64,000 bases of DNA from Candidatus Zhuqueibacterota bacterium (GTDB taxonomy: Bacteria > BS750m-G25). This document shows positions 14,565-24,196 of this stretch, one piece after another (positions within the stretch are counted from its first letter, which is position 1; every line of letters begins with the position of its first letter). The stretch is from contig JADHWK010000006.1 of NCBI GenBank assembly GCA_016783505.1, positions 1-64,000 on the forward strand. Direction: 5' to 3'. The translations under genes were made by a program, and so were the position numbers. The notes below the pieces were generated by a model, which was not told the origin of the DNA, did no database searches, and worked only from the letters and a program-made list of their open reading frames with translations.

Positions 14565-14891
14565 ACGGATGACACGGATGTTGCGCCTGCCTGTCGGCAG
14601 ACAGGGATTCACACGGATTGATAATATTTTGAATAAAGAATCGGTGAAAATCTGCTTGAGCTAGTGTCATCTGTGTGCTACTTTTTCTAAAAGTTTTGGA
14701 ATTCTGTCCAGATCCGTATCTTCAGATCGGTTCTCAATTTATAGACGTTTTATTCTACAGATTTATTAGGTTTCGGAGTTACCCCGAGATCTCGGGGTTT
14801 ATAAACAGAATTGTGTGGAGTGCGTCCCGAGCCTTCGGGACGCATAAATTGACATCCCGAATGATCAGTCAGGCCCCTGACTGATCGGGAC
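14565..14891. repeat. Cluster of at least four palindromic elements
   Basis: The 394-bp gap between recG and parA has no gene but is packed with inverted repeats: a CACGGATGACACGGATG / TGTCATCTGTGTG imperfect palindrome (14565-14682), ACCCCGAGATCTCGGGGT (14781-14798), TGCGTCCCGA-GCCT-TCGGGACGCA (14821-14844), and GATCAGTCAGG-CC-CCTGACTGATC (14863-14886) nested in TCCCGA...TCGGGA arms (14855-14891). Confidence 0.75.
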
Positions 14892-14920
14892 AGGCTGGTC
14901 AATTTACTACAAAATAGAAT

Positions 14921-14948
14921 TTGTGAAAGGTAACAGCCGTTTTATAAG
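14921..14948 (+). promoter_or_regulatory. Promoter for parA, predicted leaderless
   Basis: TTGTGA (14921-14926), 16-nt spacer, TATAAG (14943-14948), ending 8 nt before the parA ATG at 14957. Confidence 0.55.
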
Positions 14949-14956
14949 GACAATAC

Positions 14957-15721
14957 ATGGGTAAGGTTATCGTAATTGCCAATCAGAAGGGGGGGACGGG
15001 GAAGACAACCACCGCTGTTAACCTATCGGCGGCCATCGCGGTGGCCGAGCGGAAAACGCTGCTGGTGGACATTGACCCCCAGGCCAATTCCACCTCTGGA
15101 TTTGGGATCAATGCCCGCAAGAACCAGCGCACCATCTATGATGTGTTGATCAAAGAGCAGAAGCTTAGCCAGACCGTCCTTTCCACCGATATTGGTTATC
15201 TTGACCTGGTTCCCTCACACATCAAGCTGGTGGGGGCCGAGGTGGAGCTGGTGAGCATGATCGCCAGGGAACATATCCTACGTAAGGCCTTGGAGGGGGT
15301 AAAGGAAAACTATCGTTATGTCTTCATTGATTGTCCCCCCTCCCTGGGTCTTTTGACCTTGAACGGGCTCACGGCAGCCGATTCGATTCTCATCCCCATT
15401 CAGTGTGAATATTACGCCCTGGAAGGACTGGGCCAGCTTTTAAACACCATCAGACTGGTTCAAAAGTATCTGAACAAGAAACTTAGAATTGAGGGGGTGT
15501 TGTTGACGATGTATGATTCCCGGCTGAACCTGGCCAAACAGGTGGCCGAGGATGTTAGAAACTATTTCGGTGAAAAGGCTTTTCGAACGATTATTAATCG
15601 CAATGTAAAGTTGTCCGAGGCGCCCAGCTTCGGCCTCCCCATTATTCTCTACGATGCCATCTCCCGGGGGGCGGAAGACTATCTGGCCTTGGCGGAGGAG
15701 TTATTAAGCCATGAAGAATAA
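14957..15721 (+). CDS. parA: Chromosome-partitioning ATPase ParA (Soj)
   Basis: 254-residue deviant Walker ATPase that drives origin segregation with ParB. It has [17 protein letters not shown] (P-loop with signature lysine), [17 protein letters not shown], and [18 protein letters not shown] (Walker B). Length is typical for the chromosomal, HTH-less Soj type. The -10 box is only 8 nt upstream, so the mRNA may be leaderless. The last 11 nt overlap parB. I did not see a parS-like 16-bp palindrome in the window. Confidence 0.95.
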   Translation: MGKVIVIANQKGGTGKTTTAVNLSAAIAVAERKTLLVDIDPQANSTSGFGINARKNQRTIYDVLIKEQKLSQTVLSTDIGYLDLVPSHIKLVGAEVELVSMIAREHILRKALEGVKENYRYVFIDCPPSLGLLTLNGLTAADSILIPIQCEYYALEGLGQLLNTIRLVQKYLNKKLRIEGVLLTMYDSRLNLAKQVAEDVRNYFGEKAFRTIINRNVKLSEAPSFGLPIILYDAISRGAEDYLALAEELLSHEE

Positions 15722-16568
15722 AGTCTTGGGCAGGGGGCTGGAAGCCCTGATCCCCATGCCGGAAGAGGAAGGAGTGGGGGTTCAGGAGATCGAGTTGGCC
15801 GGGATTAAGTCCAATCCCTACCAGCCCCGACAGCAATTCGATCGGGAGGGGTTTGAGGAACTGAAGCGGTCCATTGAGGAAAAAGGGATCATCCAGCCCA
15901 TTGCCGTTCGTAAGGCCGGGGATGGTTTTGAGGTCATCGCCGGGGAGAGGCGGGTGCGGGCCTGTAAGGAACTGGGGTGGGAGAAAATTGCTGCCTATGC
16001 GCTGGAAAATATTTCCGATGGGGAGATGCTGGAAATTGCCTTAGTGGAAAACATCCAGCGGGAAGATCTGAACCCCATGGAGTTGGCCCTGGCCTACCAG
16101 CGGTTGATCACAGAAAGGCACCTGACCCAGGAGGAGGTGGCCCAGCGGGTGGGCAAGGATCGGTCCACGGTGACCAATTTCTTAAGGCTCTTGAAACTTC
16201 CGGCTAAGGTTCAAGAAAGTCTACGAACCGGGGAGATCACGGTGGGACATGCCCGGGCGCTGGTCACTGTGGGCGGGGAAACCAACCAACTGGCAATCTG
16301 GGAAAAGATCGTCCGGCAGGGGCTCAACGTCCGTCAGGTGGAGAAGCTGGTGGGCGGGGGGACGCTAAGGCCGCCCGGGGCGGGCCCCTCACGTCCCAAA
16401 AAACTGTCTTATCTGATCGAGGCTGAGGATAAACTCCAGGGGATCCTGGGGACGAAGGTGAGAATAAAGCACCGGAAAAAAGGGGGGCACATCGAGATTG
16501 AATACTATTCCAATGAGGACCTGGAGAGGTTGATGGAGATTTTCTCAGCCATGGAAGAACGATATTAA
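15711..16568 (+). CDS. parB: Chromosome-partitioning protein ParB (Spo0J)
   Basis: 285-residue CTP-dependent DNA clamp that loads at parS. The N-terminal ParB/Srx domain shows [23 protein letters not shown], the CTP-binding GERRVRA and [13 protein letters not shown]; a helix-turn-helix follows ([35 protein letters not shown]), and a C-terminal dimerisation region ([30 protein letters not shown]). It overlaps parA by 11 nt in another frame, giving coupled expression. Confidence 0.95.
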   Translation: MKNKVLGRGLEALIPMPEEEGVGVQEIELAGIKSNPYQPRQQFDREGFEELKRSIEEKGIIQPIAVRKAGDGFEVIAGERRVRACKELGWEKIAAYALENISDGEMLEIALVENIQREDLNPMELALAYQRLITERHLTQEEVAQRVGKDRSTVTNFLRLLKLPAKVQESLRTGEITVGHARALVTVGGETNQLAIWEKIVRQGLNVRQVEKLVGGGTLRPPGAGPSRPKKLSYLIEAEDKLQGILGTKVRIKHRKKGGHIEIEYYSNEDLERLMEIFSAMEERY

Positions 16569-16610
16569 GAGAAACTATTTCCCAATGGTTTACCAAAAAA
16601 TTAACTTTCC

Positions 16611-19600
16611 ATGAAAAAGTTATCCTTAGTTTTAACCGGTGTTTCTTTGTTACCAGCCCTCCTTTTCTCCCAGACCTGGTGGGGGGGCAAACTACAAAGA
16701 CCAGAAGCAAGGAAAAGTCAGGTCGTCCGCACTAAAAAAGGGGAAGTCCAATCGGTGCTGGTCAGCCGGGATGGGGAGGTTCGGGTCAATACTATTGATC
16801 TGAACGAGGAGCTTTACGTTATTGTCCAGTTTAAGGATACCCCGTTGTTGTTGCAGAAAAAGCGGGAGCGGATGTCTCCGGGATCAATCGAAGCCCGATT
16901 TGGCCAGTTTGAAGCCGACTTGGCCAGGCTTCAGGCTAAGGTGGCCCCCCACCTGGCCCCGGAGGCTCCCACCTATCAAATTCTTAGGCGCTTTTCCAAA
17001 ATCTACTGCGGGGTTTCCCTGAAGGCATCAAGGGGTCTGGTGCAGACCCTTCATGGGCTTCCCTATGTTAAAAGCATCAGGGAAGTTAAGAAGGTTTACG
17101 CCCATCTGAACGAAAGCGTGGGCCTGATTGGGGCCGATTCGGTCTGGAGCCATTACGGGGTTATGGGGGATAGTATTGTAGTGGGCGTTTTGGACACCGG
17201 GATTGACTATACCCATCCCGCTTTAGGGAATGGGTTCGGCCCGGGCTTTAAGGTCATCGGGGGGTATGATGTGGCGAATCAGGATGAGGATCCTATGGAT
17301 GGTGTCGGGCATGGGACCCACGTGGCGGGGATCGTGGCCGCCGATGGGGACAGCATTCGGGGGGTGGCCCCCCGCGCCCTGCTGATGGCCTTTAAGGTGT
17401 TAACCGATGAGGGATGGGGATGGGAAGATTGGATCCTTGAGGGTATCGAGAGAGCCGTAGATCCCGATGGGGATCCCAATACTGATGACGCCGTTGATAT
17501 CATTAACCTCAGTTTGGGAGGCAGGGGTGACCCCGATGATCCCCTTTCTACGGCGGTGGACGGGGCAGTGGAATTGGGTGTAGTCTGCGTGATTTCGGCA
17601 GGAAATAACTTTAATTATAACTCCATTGGAAGCCCCGGAACAGCCCGGGCGGCGATCACAGTAGGGGCTACTGATAAATCCGACCAGATTGCCTATTTCA
17701 GTTCCCGGGGCCCTAATAAGATAACTTATGGCATAAAACCGGACCTCGTGGCTCCTGGGGTGGATATCCTCTCCTGTGACTTGGGGGGAGGGTTTGTGAA
17801 ACACGACGGCACCTCTATGTCGGCTCCCCATGTTGCCGGTGTGGCGGCACTGCTGTTAGACCTGTATCGGGACTGGACCCCGGCGATGATCAAATCGGCC
17901 CTGATGAGCCAGGGTGTGGACATAGGCGAGGATGTGTTTACCCAGGGAGCCGGGAGGGTGGATGCCTTAGCCTCTGCGGGAGTGGCTACCCTCACCAACC
18001 CGGCTAGCCTGAGCTTCGGTCTGGATGACGTAACCCAGGATTTATGGACGGTGACCGATACCCTAAATGTCATTAATGTTGATTCCCTACTACAGGATTA
18101 TGTTATCCAGTTTTCAGGGATGCTGGAGGGTCTTTCGCTAAGTGCTGACCCAGCAGGTTTTACCTTATTACCGGGCGGGGAACAGTCGGTCGTCATTGAA
18201 TTACTGGTGGATAATATCCTGCTTTCCTGGCCTGAAGAATATCCCCCCTCCTATGAGGGAGCATTGACGATTGGTGGAACCTCGGATACGCTGAACATCC
18301 CCTGGGCCCTGCTGAAAGCATCGGTGGTTCGGCTTACGTTTGACAGTCCCCGGCCAGGGGTCTTTATCAGCAGTAACGAGTATGCTATAACTGATGTTGA
18401 TTTAACCTGGGAAGCTGGTAATACAGTAGCTGAGGGGATTCTTCCCCGGGGGATTTATGATATCGTGACTCATTATTATGGTCTCACAACAAATAGATAT
18501 GTGTTTTGGGAGAATATGCTTATTGAGGGCTTTTTGGATACGCTGATTTCCTCTTCTGAAGCGATCCATGCCATTACCACTTGGGACCTCGACGAAGGGG
18601 GGAACCCTTTGGGCGGTGGTGATGAATTAAATAGCCACCAGAACATCATCCTTACCTTTCCTGATTCATCCTATTTCCGTGCCTACTCCCTTGGCTCTCC
18701 CATTTCAGATACCGTTATGACTTCAGATTTTAGTTCGGATTTTGAATTACAGGTAGTCCACCGACGGGTTATTCAGGGAAAATTTTATGTCATGTCCCAT
18801 AGTATAGAAGGATTGGTTATAGACACGGCCCTGGTCAACGACCCTTTTTCCTATGTTTCCCAGGCCCTTAATTTTCAATTTAATCCTAATATGGGAAATT
18901 ATTTTCTCACTTTTTTAGACGGCATACATGTTAAAAGGGATGAGATCGAATTCGGTTTCTTATTTGGTCAAATAGAACCCTACTACCCTGTAGAAAATCC
19001 CGACTCTATCCAGGCGTTCTTAACAAATAGAATAGCTCGGAAAGAAGTCGGATACATAACCGCTCTTGATGGTTGGGATATTGATCTGTATAATTTTGAG
19101 GATGTTATTCGTGGATATTATTTCTTTAGCAGACCTTTTTATGTCACCGAGGGGGACTCGGTGGCCAATAGCTGGTGGGTTCCCCCCAAAAAAATCGATG
19201 TGGTTTCCCCGACGGGGGGACAAATGTTCTTCGGTGGATCAGCGCCTTTTTGCTATTCTTACAACCTAAATAACTATTTTGGGAACCTATCCATTATGAA
19301 TTATCCTTACCCTACCGGACAAGCCAATGAAGTTAGATATTCGGATTTATTTAAATCCCGATATTGGATAATGCAAGATACCACCGTCCTGACAACCGAT
19401 ACCTTGTGGAATATTGAGCCCTTCACTGTTCAATCCCCGGCCTTGTATACCTTTATGGTTGAAAACCCGAACTACTATCTGGACCAGCTTCAGGGACAAT
19501 CCCAGCTCTGGATGACCTTTGACCTGGGACAGGATGACCCCAATTCCCCCACTTTAACCTCCTTTAAAATCAAAAATGACGAGCATCAGGTTACCAGTCA

Positions 19601-20297
19601 ACTGGATCTTGATGAAACCGCAATCGTCGAACTGACAGCGGCGGATTTTATAGTAGAGGATTGGATGCTCGGCTATTTCGGCTATCAGGATGTAGCCCAG
19701 GTCGGGCTATACTACAAGCTTTTCGATGGGGAGGACTGGGGTGAGATACCCTTGGTGGAGAGCCAAGCCGATTTTGACAGCTCCTACGGTCGTTTTTTCA
19801 CCGCTGATCTAACCCCCATTACCAGCCAATATCCCGAAAGCACCGTTGTGGATTTGAAGGTCTTCGTTTCCGACTTCAGCGGCAACATCACTGAGCAGAT
19901 TTTCCACCCTGCTTTTAAAATTGGAAATGTCATTATTACCGGGGTTGAAGGGGAACGTATGCAGGCTGAAATTGGTATCCCTCTCGCCTTTGCCTTGGAT
20001 CAGAACTATCCCAACCCTTTTAATCCAGAGACGGTCATAAGGTATCATTTACCCCAGGCCTCAAAGGTCGTTTTAAAAATATACAACATATTGGGTGAGG
20101 AGGTGAAGATCCTAGTTGATGTACATCAGGTTGCCGGTTCATATACTATTAGCTGGGATGGACGGAATCAACTAGGGAAGCCGGTGGCCTCGGGGATTTA
20201 TTTTTGTCGGATCACCTCCGGGCCTGCGGGTGACAACTTTGCTGGTTACGATCAGAGGAATTTTACTAGGGTAAGAAAAATGGTGCTTCTACGATAA
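16611..20297 (+). CDS. Secreted subtilisin-family protease with C-terminal sorting domain
   Basis: 1228-residue S8 serine protease. Signal peptide MKKLSLVLTGVSLLPALLFSQ; inhibitor-like propeptide (about 60-150, LYVIVQFKDTPLL); catalytic domain with Asp in VVGVLDTGIDYTHP, His in GHGTHVAGIVAADGD and Ser in HDGTSMSAPHVAGVAALL; a long beta-sandwich region (about 460-1130) and a final domain from LDQNYPNPFNPETVI to RKMVLLR typical of type IX-like/FlgD-like sorting tails. Exported and anchored or released at the surface; role probably protein degradation. No clear ribosome site; 42 nt follow parB. Its stop shares a base with the next start (TAATG). Confidence 0.93.
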   Translation: MKKLSLVLTGVSLLPALLFSQTWWGGKLQRPEARKSQVVRTKKGEVQSVLVSRDGEVRVNTIDLNEELYVIVQFKDTPLLLQKKRERMSPGSIEARFGQFEADLARLQAKVAPHLAPEAPTYQILRRFSKIYCGVSLKASRGLVQTLHGLPYVKSIREVKKVYAHLNESVGLIGADSVWSHYGVMGDSIVVGVLDTGIDYTHPALGNGFGPGFKVIGGYDVANQDEDPMDGVGHGTHVAGIVAADGDSIRGVAPRALLMAFKVLTDEGWGWEDWILEGIERAVDPDGDPNTDDAVDIINLSLGGRGDPDDPLSTAVDGAVELGVVCVISAGNNFNYNSIGSPGTARAAITVGATDKSDQIAYFSSRGPNKITYGIKPDLVAPGVDILSCDLGGGFVKHDGTSMSAPHVAGVAALLLDLYRDWTPAMIKSALMSQGVDIGEDVFTQGAGRVDALASAGVATLTNPASLSFGLDDVTQDLWTVTDTLNVINVDSLLQDYVIQFSGMLEGLSLSADPAGFTLLPGGEQSVVIELLVDNILLSWPEEYPPSYEGALTIGGTSDTLNIPWALLKASVVRLTFDSPRPGVFISSNEYAITDVDLTWEAGNTVAEGILPRGIYDIVTHYYGLTTNRYVFWENMLIEGFLDTLISSSEAIHAITTWDLDEGGNPLGGGDELNSHQNIILTFPDSSYFRAYSLGSPISDTVMTSDFSSDFELQVVHRRVIQGKFYVMSHSIEGLVIDTALVNDPFSYVSQALNFQFNPNMGNYFLTFLDGIHVKRDEIEFGFLFGQIEPYYPVENPDSIQAFLTNRIARKEVGYITALDGWDIDLYNFEDVIRGYYFFSRPFYVTEGDSVANSWWVPPKKIDVVSPTGGQMFFGGSAPFCYSYNLNNYFGNLSIMNYPYPTGQANEVRYSDLFKSRYWIMQDTTVLTTDTLWNIEPFTVQSPALYTFMVENPNYYLDQLQGQSQLWMTFDLGQDDPNSPTLTSFKIKNDEHQVTSQLDLDETAIVELTAADFIVEDWMLGYFGYQDVAQVGLYYKLFDGEDWGEIPLVESQADFDSSYGRFFTADLTPITSQYPESTVVDLKVFVSDFSGNITEQIFHPAFKIGNVIITGVEGERMQAEIGIPLAFALDQNYPNPFNPETVIRYHLPQASKVVLKIYNILGEEVKILVDVHQVAGSYTISWDGRNQLGKPVASGIYFCRITSGPAGDNFAGYDQRNFTRVRKMVLLR

Positions 20298-21010
20298 TGA
20301 ATAACGAACTTCTTTTTGTCGCTATGACCGGCTTCGGACTTGGGGGGACGCTGTTGGCCTTCGCTCTGGGGGGTAAGGATTGGATTAAGGCCATCATTGG
20401 GGTGAACATCATTTTAGCCAATATCTTTGTCACCAAACAAATGAACCTATTTGGAATTGCTGCCACCGGGGGAAACATCCTCTACGGATCCATCTTCCTG
20501 GCCACCGACCTGCTCTGCGAGCATTATGATAAAAAGGAAGCCCGGGATGGGGTGATGATGGGATTCTTCTTCGCCCTGTTCTTTCTGGTGGTCTCTCAGC
20601 TCATTTTGGTGTTTATTCCCAATAAATGGGATACCGTTCAGGAAAGCATGAAGCATATCTTTGGCTTTGTTCCCCGCATCATCTTCGCCTCCCTGGTGGC
20701 CTACCTGGTCAGCCAGCTTCACGATGTGTGGATGTATCACAAAATTAAAATTTTCAAACCAGCCAAAAAATGGCTCTGGTTACGTAACAATGGGTCCACC
20801 TGGCTCAGTCAATTGATAGACAGTGTGGTTTTCTCCCTTGTTGCTTTTTGGGGCACGATGCCGTTTTCTGTGGTTCTTCAGATCATTTTCACCACCTACG
20901 TCCTGAAGATTATCGTCGCCGCCTGCGATACCCCGTTTATTTATTTGAGTTATGCTATTAAAGGGAGAAGAAAACCATTACTCTTTACAGCAACTAGCCC
21001 CGAGAAATGA
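20297..21010 (+). CDS. yhhQ: Queuosine-precursor transporter, YhhQ/VUT family
   Basis: 237-residue inner-membrane protein with six or so hydrophobic segments. NLFGIAATGGNILYGSIFLATDLLCEHYDKKEAR and RNNGSTWLSQLIDSVVFSLVAFWG are the characteristic blocks of the VUT/YhhQ family, which imports 7-cyano- or 7-aminomethyl-7-deazaguanine for tRNA queuosine. Translationally coupled to the subtilase (1-nt overlap) and to the next gene (ATGA). The coupling to a protease gene is probably positional rather than functional. No preQ1 riboswitch was seen. Confidence 0.9.
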   Translation: MNNELLFVAMTGFGLGGTLLAFALGGKDWIKAIIGVNIILANIFVTKQMNLFGIAATGGNILYGSIFLATDLLCEHYDKKEARDGVMMGFFFALFFLVVSQLILVFIPNKWDTVQESMKHIFGFVPRIIFASLVAYLVSQLHDVWMYHKIKIFKPAKKWLWLRNNGSTWLSQLIDSVVFSLVAFWGTMPFSVVLQIIFTTYVLKIIVAACDTPFIYLSYAIKGRRKPLLFTATSPEK

Positions 21011-21876
21011 TCTCTACGATTTTAATAAGCCTTCGTCCCAATCAGTGGACGAAGAATCTTTTCCTCTTCGCCGGCATCGTTTTTTCCCGTCAGTTGACGA
21101 ATATGGAGGCCTTAACCAAGGTCCTGGGGGGCTTTATCGCTTTCTGTCTCCTTTCCAGTGCCAACTATCTGATCAACGATGTGCTGGACATAGAGGAGGA
21201 CAGGCAGCATCCGGTCAAGTCCCGGAGGCCTATTCCCAGCGGGGCGTTATCGGTCAGGCTGGCGGTGGCCGTTGCCCTGGGGATGATGGCCGGGGGGTTG
21301 CTGCTATCTTTCCTCCTTAATCCCGTGTTCGGACTGGTTGCCCTGGGTTATCTGGTGTTGACCGTGGCCTATTCCTTAGCCCTGAAAAATGTGGTGCTGG
21401 TGGACATCCTGACGGTGGCAGTGGGGTATGTGCTGCGGGCCATCGGGGGGGCGGCGGTGATCGGGGTGGAAATCTCCTCCTGGCTTCTGATCTGCACCAT
21501 CCTACTTTCCCTGTTTTTGGTATTGGGCAAGCGGAGGGGGGATCTGGTTTTGGCGGTTTCTAATCCCAGCGGAAATCGGAGAACCTTGCAAAAATATGAC
21601 CTGACCCTGTTGGATCAGATGATCACCATCACCGGCGCAGCGGCTATTCTGTCCTATGCCCTGTATACCATGTCGGCACGTACGGTTGGCGAGTTTCATA
21701 CCGAGAACCTGCGGTATACCTTAATCTTCGTCGTCTACGGCATCTTCCGTTATCTTTACCTGCTTCGGAAAGGGGAGGGGCGGGCGCCGGAAGAAATTCT
21801 AATCACAGACAAACCCCTGCTTATAAATTTGATCCTATGGGCTGGGTGTGTGGGTTTAGTTATTTACAGTTACTAA
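21007..21876 (+). CDS. UbiA-family prenyltransferase, decaprenyl-phosphate phosphoribosyltransferase-like
   Basis: 289-residue polytopic membrane protein (about nine helices). The first Asp-rich motif is NDVLDIEEDRQHPVKSRRPIPSG and the second region is DILTVAVGYVLRAIGGAAVIGV; N-terminal RPNQWTKNLFLFAGIVFS is characteristic of the branch that attaches 5-phosphoribose to polyprenyl phosphate. That product feeds decaprenyl-phosphoarabinose-type donors, so a role in envelope glycan synthesis is likely. A generic UbiA aromatic prenyltransferase cannot be excluded. Overlaps yhhQ by 4 nt. Confidence 0.85.
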   Translation: MISTILISLRPNQWTKNLFLFAGIVFSRQLTNMEALTKVLGGFIAFCLLSSANYLINDVLDIEEDRQHPVKSRRPIPSGALSVRLAVAVALGMMAGGLLLSFLLNPVFGLVALGYLVLTVAYSLALKNVVLVDILTVAVGYVLRAIGGAAVIGVEISSWLLICTILLSLFLVLGKRRGDLVLAVSNPSGNRRTLQKYDLTLLDQMITITGAAAILSYALYTMSARTVGEFHTENLRYTLIFVVYGIFRYLYLLRKGEGRAPEEILITDKPLLINLILWAGCVGLVIYSY

Positions 21877-21881
21877 GAACG

Positions 21882-21908
21882 ATCCGGCATCTTACGGATG
21901 TCTTTTTA
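21882..21908 (+). terminator. Weak terminator after the UbiA-family gene
   Basis: ATCCG (21882-21886), 8-nt loop, CGGAT (21895-21899), followed by GTCTTTTTAT. Short stem but well placed at the operon end. Confidence 0.5.
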
Positions 21909-21947
21909 TCGCCCCGTATAATTTTCAAGCAATCATAAGCTGCCTTA

Positions 21948-21968
21948 AACACGGTCACAGACCGTGTT
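21948..21968. repeat. AACACGGTC palindrome
   Basis: AACACGGTC-ACA-GACCGTGTT, perfect 9-bp arms, between the UbiA-family and DUF362 genes. CTGACA at 21979-21984 and an A/T-rich box near 22002-22008 give a weak promoter for the DUF362 gene, only about 12 nt from its ATG. Confidence 0.55.
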
Positions 21969-22020
21969 AGATACCTTTCTGACATTTTATAGTTATGCGA
22001 TTTATTAAATCTCCATCTTT

Positions 22021-23106
22021 ATGATGAACTCCAAAGTAGCCGTATTGAAAACTTCGCCCGAGTCGGTAATTGAAGATTATGGAAAGCTGATGCGGCTGGC
22101 GGAATACGAAAAATACCTACCTAAGGATAAAAACACCGCCTTAAAGATAAACATCTCCTGGCATACCTTCTACCCTGCCTGTTCGTCCGCTCCCTGGCAG
22201 CTGGACGGTGTTATCAAAACCCTTCTAGAAGACGGTTATCCCCGGGAAAAACTGTACGGCTGCCATAATAAGACGGTGGTGGTGAGTGCTAAGAGAGGGG
22301 AAATCAATAACAAACAGAAACAGGTTGTAGTTGATAAATACGGGCTGAAGAACGTTCACCTCTACGAAAATGAAGAATGGGTGACCTATGAGCCTAAGGG
22401 GGATATGCTGGTGTTGCCGGAGATCTACCCCGATGGAATCCGTATCCCCAGACGTCTGATCGGGGACAATGTTATCCATCTGCCCACCATGAAGACACAT
22501 GTGTTTACCACCATTACTGGAGCCATGAAGAATGCCTTCGGGGGGCTGTTGCACGACAAGCGGCACCACACCCATTCGGTCATTCACGAAACGTTGGTGG
22601 ACCTGCTGACCATTCAACGGGAAATACACCCGGGGATCTTCGCAGTGATGGACGGGGCATTCGCCGGGGACGGACCCGGTCCCCGGTGCATGGTGCCCCA
22701 TGTCAAAGGTTACATTTTGGCTTCCAGGGATCAGGTGGCCATTGATGCCGTAGCCGCAAAAATGATGGGGATTGACCCATTGTCCCTGAAATTCATCCGG
22801 TTAGCCCACCAGCGGGGATTGGGCTGCGGGGATCCGGCTGAGATTGAGATCGTGGGGGACGACATTGAAGGTATTAACTGGGGTTTCTCAAGGAACGGAA
22901 ACACCCTCGCCTCCTGGGGTCAAAAGCTAATCTACTGGGGCCCTTTGAAGCCTCTGGAAAAATTCCTATTAGGGACGGCTATTGCCCCCTGGTCCTATTT
23001 AGCCTCCTTTCTCTATCATGACGTCTATTGGTATCCCTTCGTCGGCAGGAAGAGGGTGAAGGAAAGTTTGGAGACGGAATGGGGGCGATTGTTCGAGCGG
23101 TACTGA
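22021..23106 (+). CDS. DUF362-domain protein
   Basis: 361-residue protein matching DUF362: KVAVLKTSPESVIEDYGKL, ALKINISWHTFYPACSSAPWQLDGVIKTLLEDGY, NVIHLPTMKTHVFTTITGAMKNAFGGLL, and GIFAVMDGAFAGDGPGPRCMVPHVKGYILASRDQVAIDAVAAKMMGIDP. The family is often linked to iron-sulfur proteins, but this copy lacks a C-terminal ferredoxin domain and its cysteines are scattered. Biochemical role unknown. ATGATG start with no clear Shine-Dalgarno. Monocistronic, followed by a dispersed repeat. Confidence 0.8.
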   Translation: MMNSKVAVLKTSPESVIEDYGKLMRLAEYEKYLPKDKNTALKINISWHTFYPACSSAPWQLDGVIKTLLEDGYPREKLYGCHNKTVVVSAKRGEINNKQKQVVVDKYGLKNVHLYENEEWVTYEPKGDMLVLPEIYPDGIRIPRRLIGDNVIHLPTMKTHVFTTITGAMKNAFGGLLHDKRHHTHSVIHETLVDLLTIQREIHPGIFAVMDGAFAGDGPGPRCMVPHVKGYILASRDQVAIDAVAAKMMGIDPLSLKFIRLAHQRGLGCGDPAEIEIVGDDIEGINWGFSRNGNTLASWGQKLIYWGPLKPLEKFLLGTAIAPWSYLASFLYHDVYWYPFVGRKRVKESLETEWGRLFERY

Positions 23107-23149
23107 CTTCGGGTGATTAATTCTAAATTCAACATTGACCGAAGGTTCG

Positions 23150-23285
23150 CTGTAGTGAAAAAACACTGAATTGTTGATTGTTAATTGCCAATTGTTAAAA
23201 CCTAGGTTCCAGCATCAATCAGCAATCATCAATGAGCAATCCTTTCAATGTCATTCGGTGTTTTCTGAATCTGGGTTAATTTTAG
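23150..23285. repeat. TTGATTG-type dispersed palindrome
   Basis: CACTGAATTGTTGATTGTTA opens the left arm and ATCAATCAGCAATCATCAAT forms the right arm, joined by AAACCTAGGTTCCAGC; outer arms AAAACACTG / CGGTGTTTT. About 110-130 bp. Close copies at 35843-35960 and 52213-52290. Confidence 0.8.
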
Positions 23286-23316
23286 GGGATTGAACTTCTA
23301 AAATCTGGGAGGTAGC

Positions 23317-24081
23317 ATGAAAAAAATCTTTTTGGTTCTAGTATTGTTACTTGTCTTTGGTTCCTGGGCCTTTCCCCAGGGCATGAAGACCGCCGAGATC
23401 AAAGGGTTGATTGACTCCCCCACAGCCGGCTCCTTGAAGAGGGCCCAGTATGATTTTGAGGTGAGGCTCTTCCCCGGGGGTGGGGCCTTGGCCGGTTTTT
23501 CCATCGGGCTTTTCGACCGGCTAATGATGGGCATCTTCTACGGGGGGGAAAGCATCATTGCCGATTCGGCCATCAACTGGAACGCCCAACCGGGGGTGAT
23601 CTTCAAATACCGGCTGTTTGAGGAGACGATGAAGTTCCCCGCCCTTTCTATCGGCTACTCCTCGCAGGGCTACGGGGCCTACAATGATTCCACCAAGCGG
23701 TATGCCATCAAGGCCAAAGGGTTCTTCGTGGTGGCCGGGAGAAACTTTAAGGTGGACGGACTGGGTTTTTTGGGCGTGCACGGAGGGATCAACTACAATC
23801 CCCAGGAAAAGATGACGGGGGGGGATCGGCCTGACCTCTACGTAGGCCTGGATAAATCCATCAACGAGGAAATCTCCGTGGTCGCCGAATACGACTTCGC
23901 CTGGAATGATTTGAAAGATTCCTCATTTAAAATCAATACCACAGGCTATCTCAACGCCGGCTTGAGGTGGACCTTTGCCTCCCGGATCAGCATCGAACTG
24001 GATTTTAAGAACATCCTCAAAAAGAACGAGGCTCCGGGGGTCAGTCGGGAGATTAAAATCAATTATTTGGAGTCATTTTAA
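23317..24081 (+). CDS. Outer-membrane beta-barrel-like protein, unrecognised family (YjbH-like)
   Basis: 254 residues with a Sec signal (MKKIFLVLVLLLVFGSWAFPQ) and alternating polar/aromatic strands: RLMMGIFYGGESII, PGVIFKYRLFEE, FPALSIGYSSQGYGAYN, YAIKAKGFFVVAGRNF, LGVHGGINYNPQEK, ISVVAEYDFAWND, AGLRWTFASRISIELDFKNIL. The regular strand pattern suggests an outer-membrane barrel of about ten strands; the IGYSSQGYG/AEYDFAWND blocks recall YjbH-type proteins. GGGAGGTAGC precedes the ATG. Function unknown. Confidence 0.6.
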   Translation: MKKIFLVLVLLLVFGSWAFPQGMKTAEIKGLIDSPTAGSLKRAQYDFEVRLFPGGGALAGFSIGLFDRLMMGIFYGGESIIADSAINWNAQPGVIFKYRLFEETMKFPALSIGYSSQGYGAYNDSTKRYAIKAKGFFVVAGRNFKVDGLGFLGVHGGINYNPQEKMTGGDRPDLYVGLDKSINEEISVVAEYDFAWNDLKDSSFKINTTGYLNAGLRWTFASRISIELDFKNILKKNEAPGVSREIKINYLESF

Positions 24082-24150
24082 CCACCCGGGGCAGCTTCAG
24101 GCATTGGTCAACATGGGAATCGTAGGGGAGGCCTGGAAACAAAAGTTGAA

Positions 24151-24172
24151 GTGCTAACAAATTTGTTAGCAC
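24151..24172. promoter_or_regulatory. Perfect 22-bp palindrome upstream of the haem-motif lipoprotein
   Basis: Half-site GTGCTAACAAA followed by its exact complement TTTGTTAGCAC with no spacer. A further half-site-like TGTTAG lies at 24179-24184. It lies 24 nt before the lipoprotein start, so it could be an operator, an mRNA hairpin or a dispersed element. Confidence 0.6.
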
Positions 24173-24196
24173 CAAAATGTTAGTAAAAAAGGGGTA

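Noticed and set aside
14563..16568. parS sites or an origin near parAB
   Set aside because: I looked for TGTTTCACGTGAAACA-like palindromes and DnaA-box clusters by eye and saw none; the palindromes present belong to dispersed families.
20280..21876. preQ1 riboswitch for the yhhQ-like transporter
   Set aside because: The gene start overlaps the upstream stop codon; there is no leader in which a riboswitch could lie.
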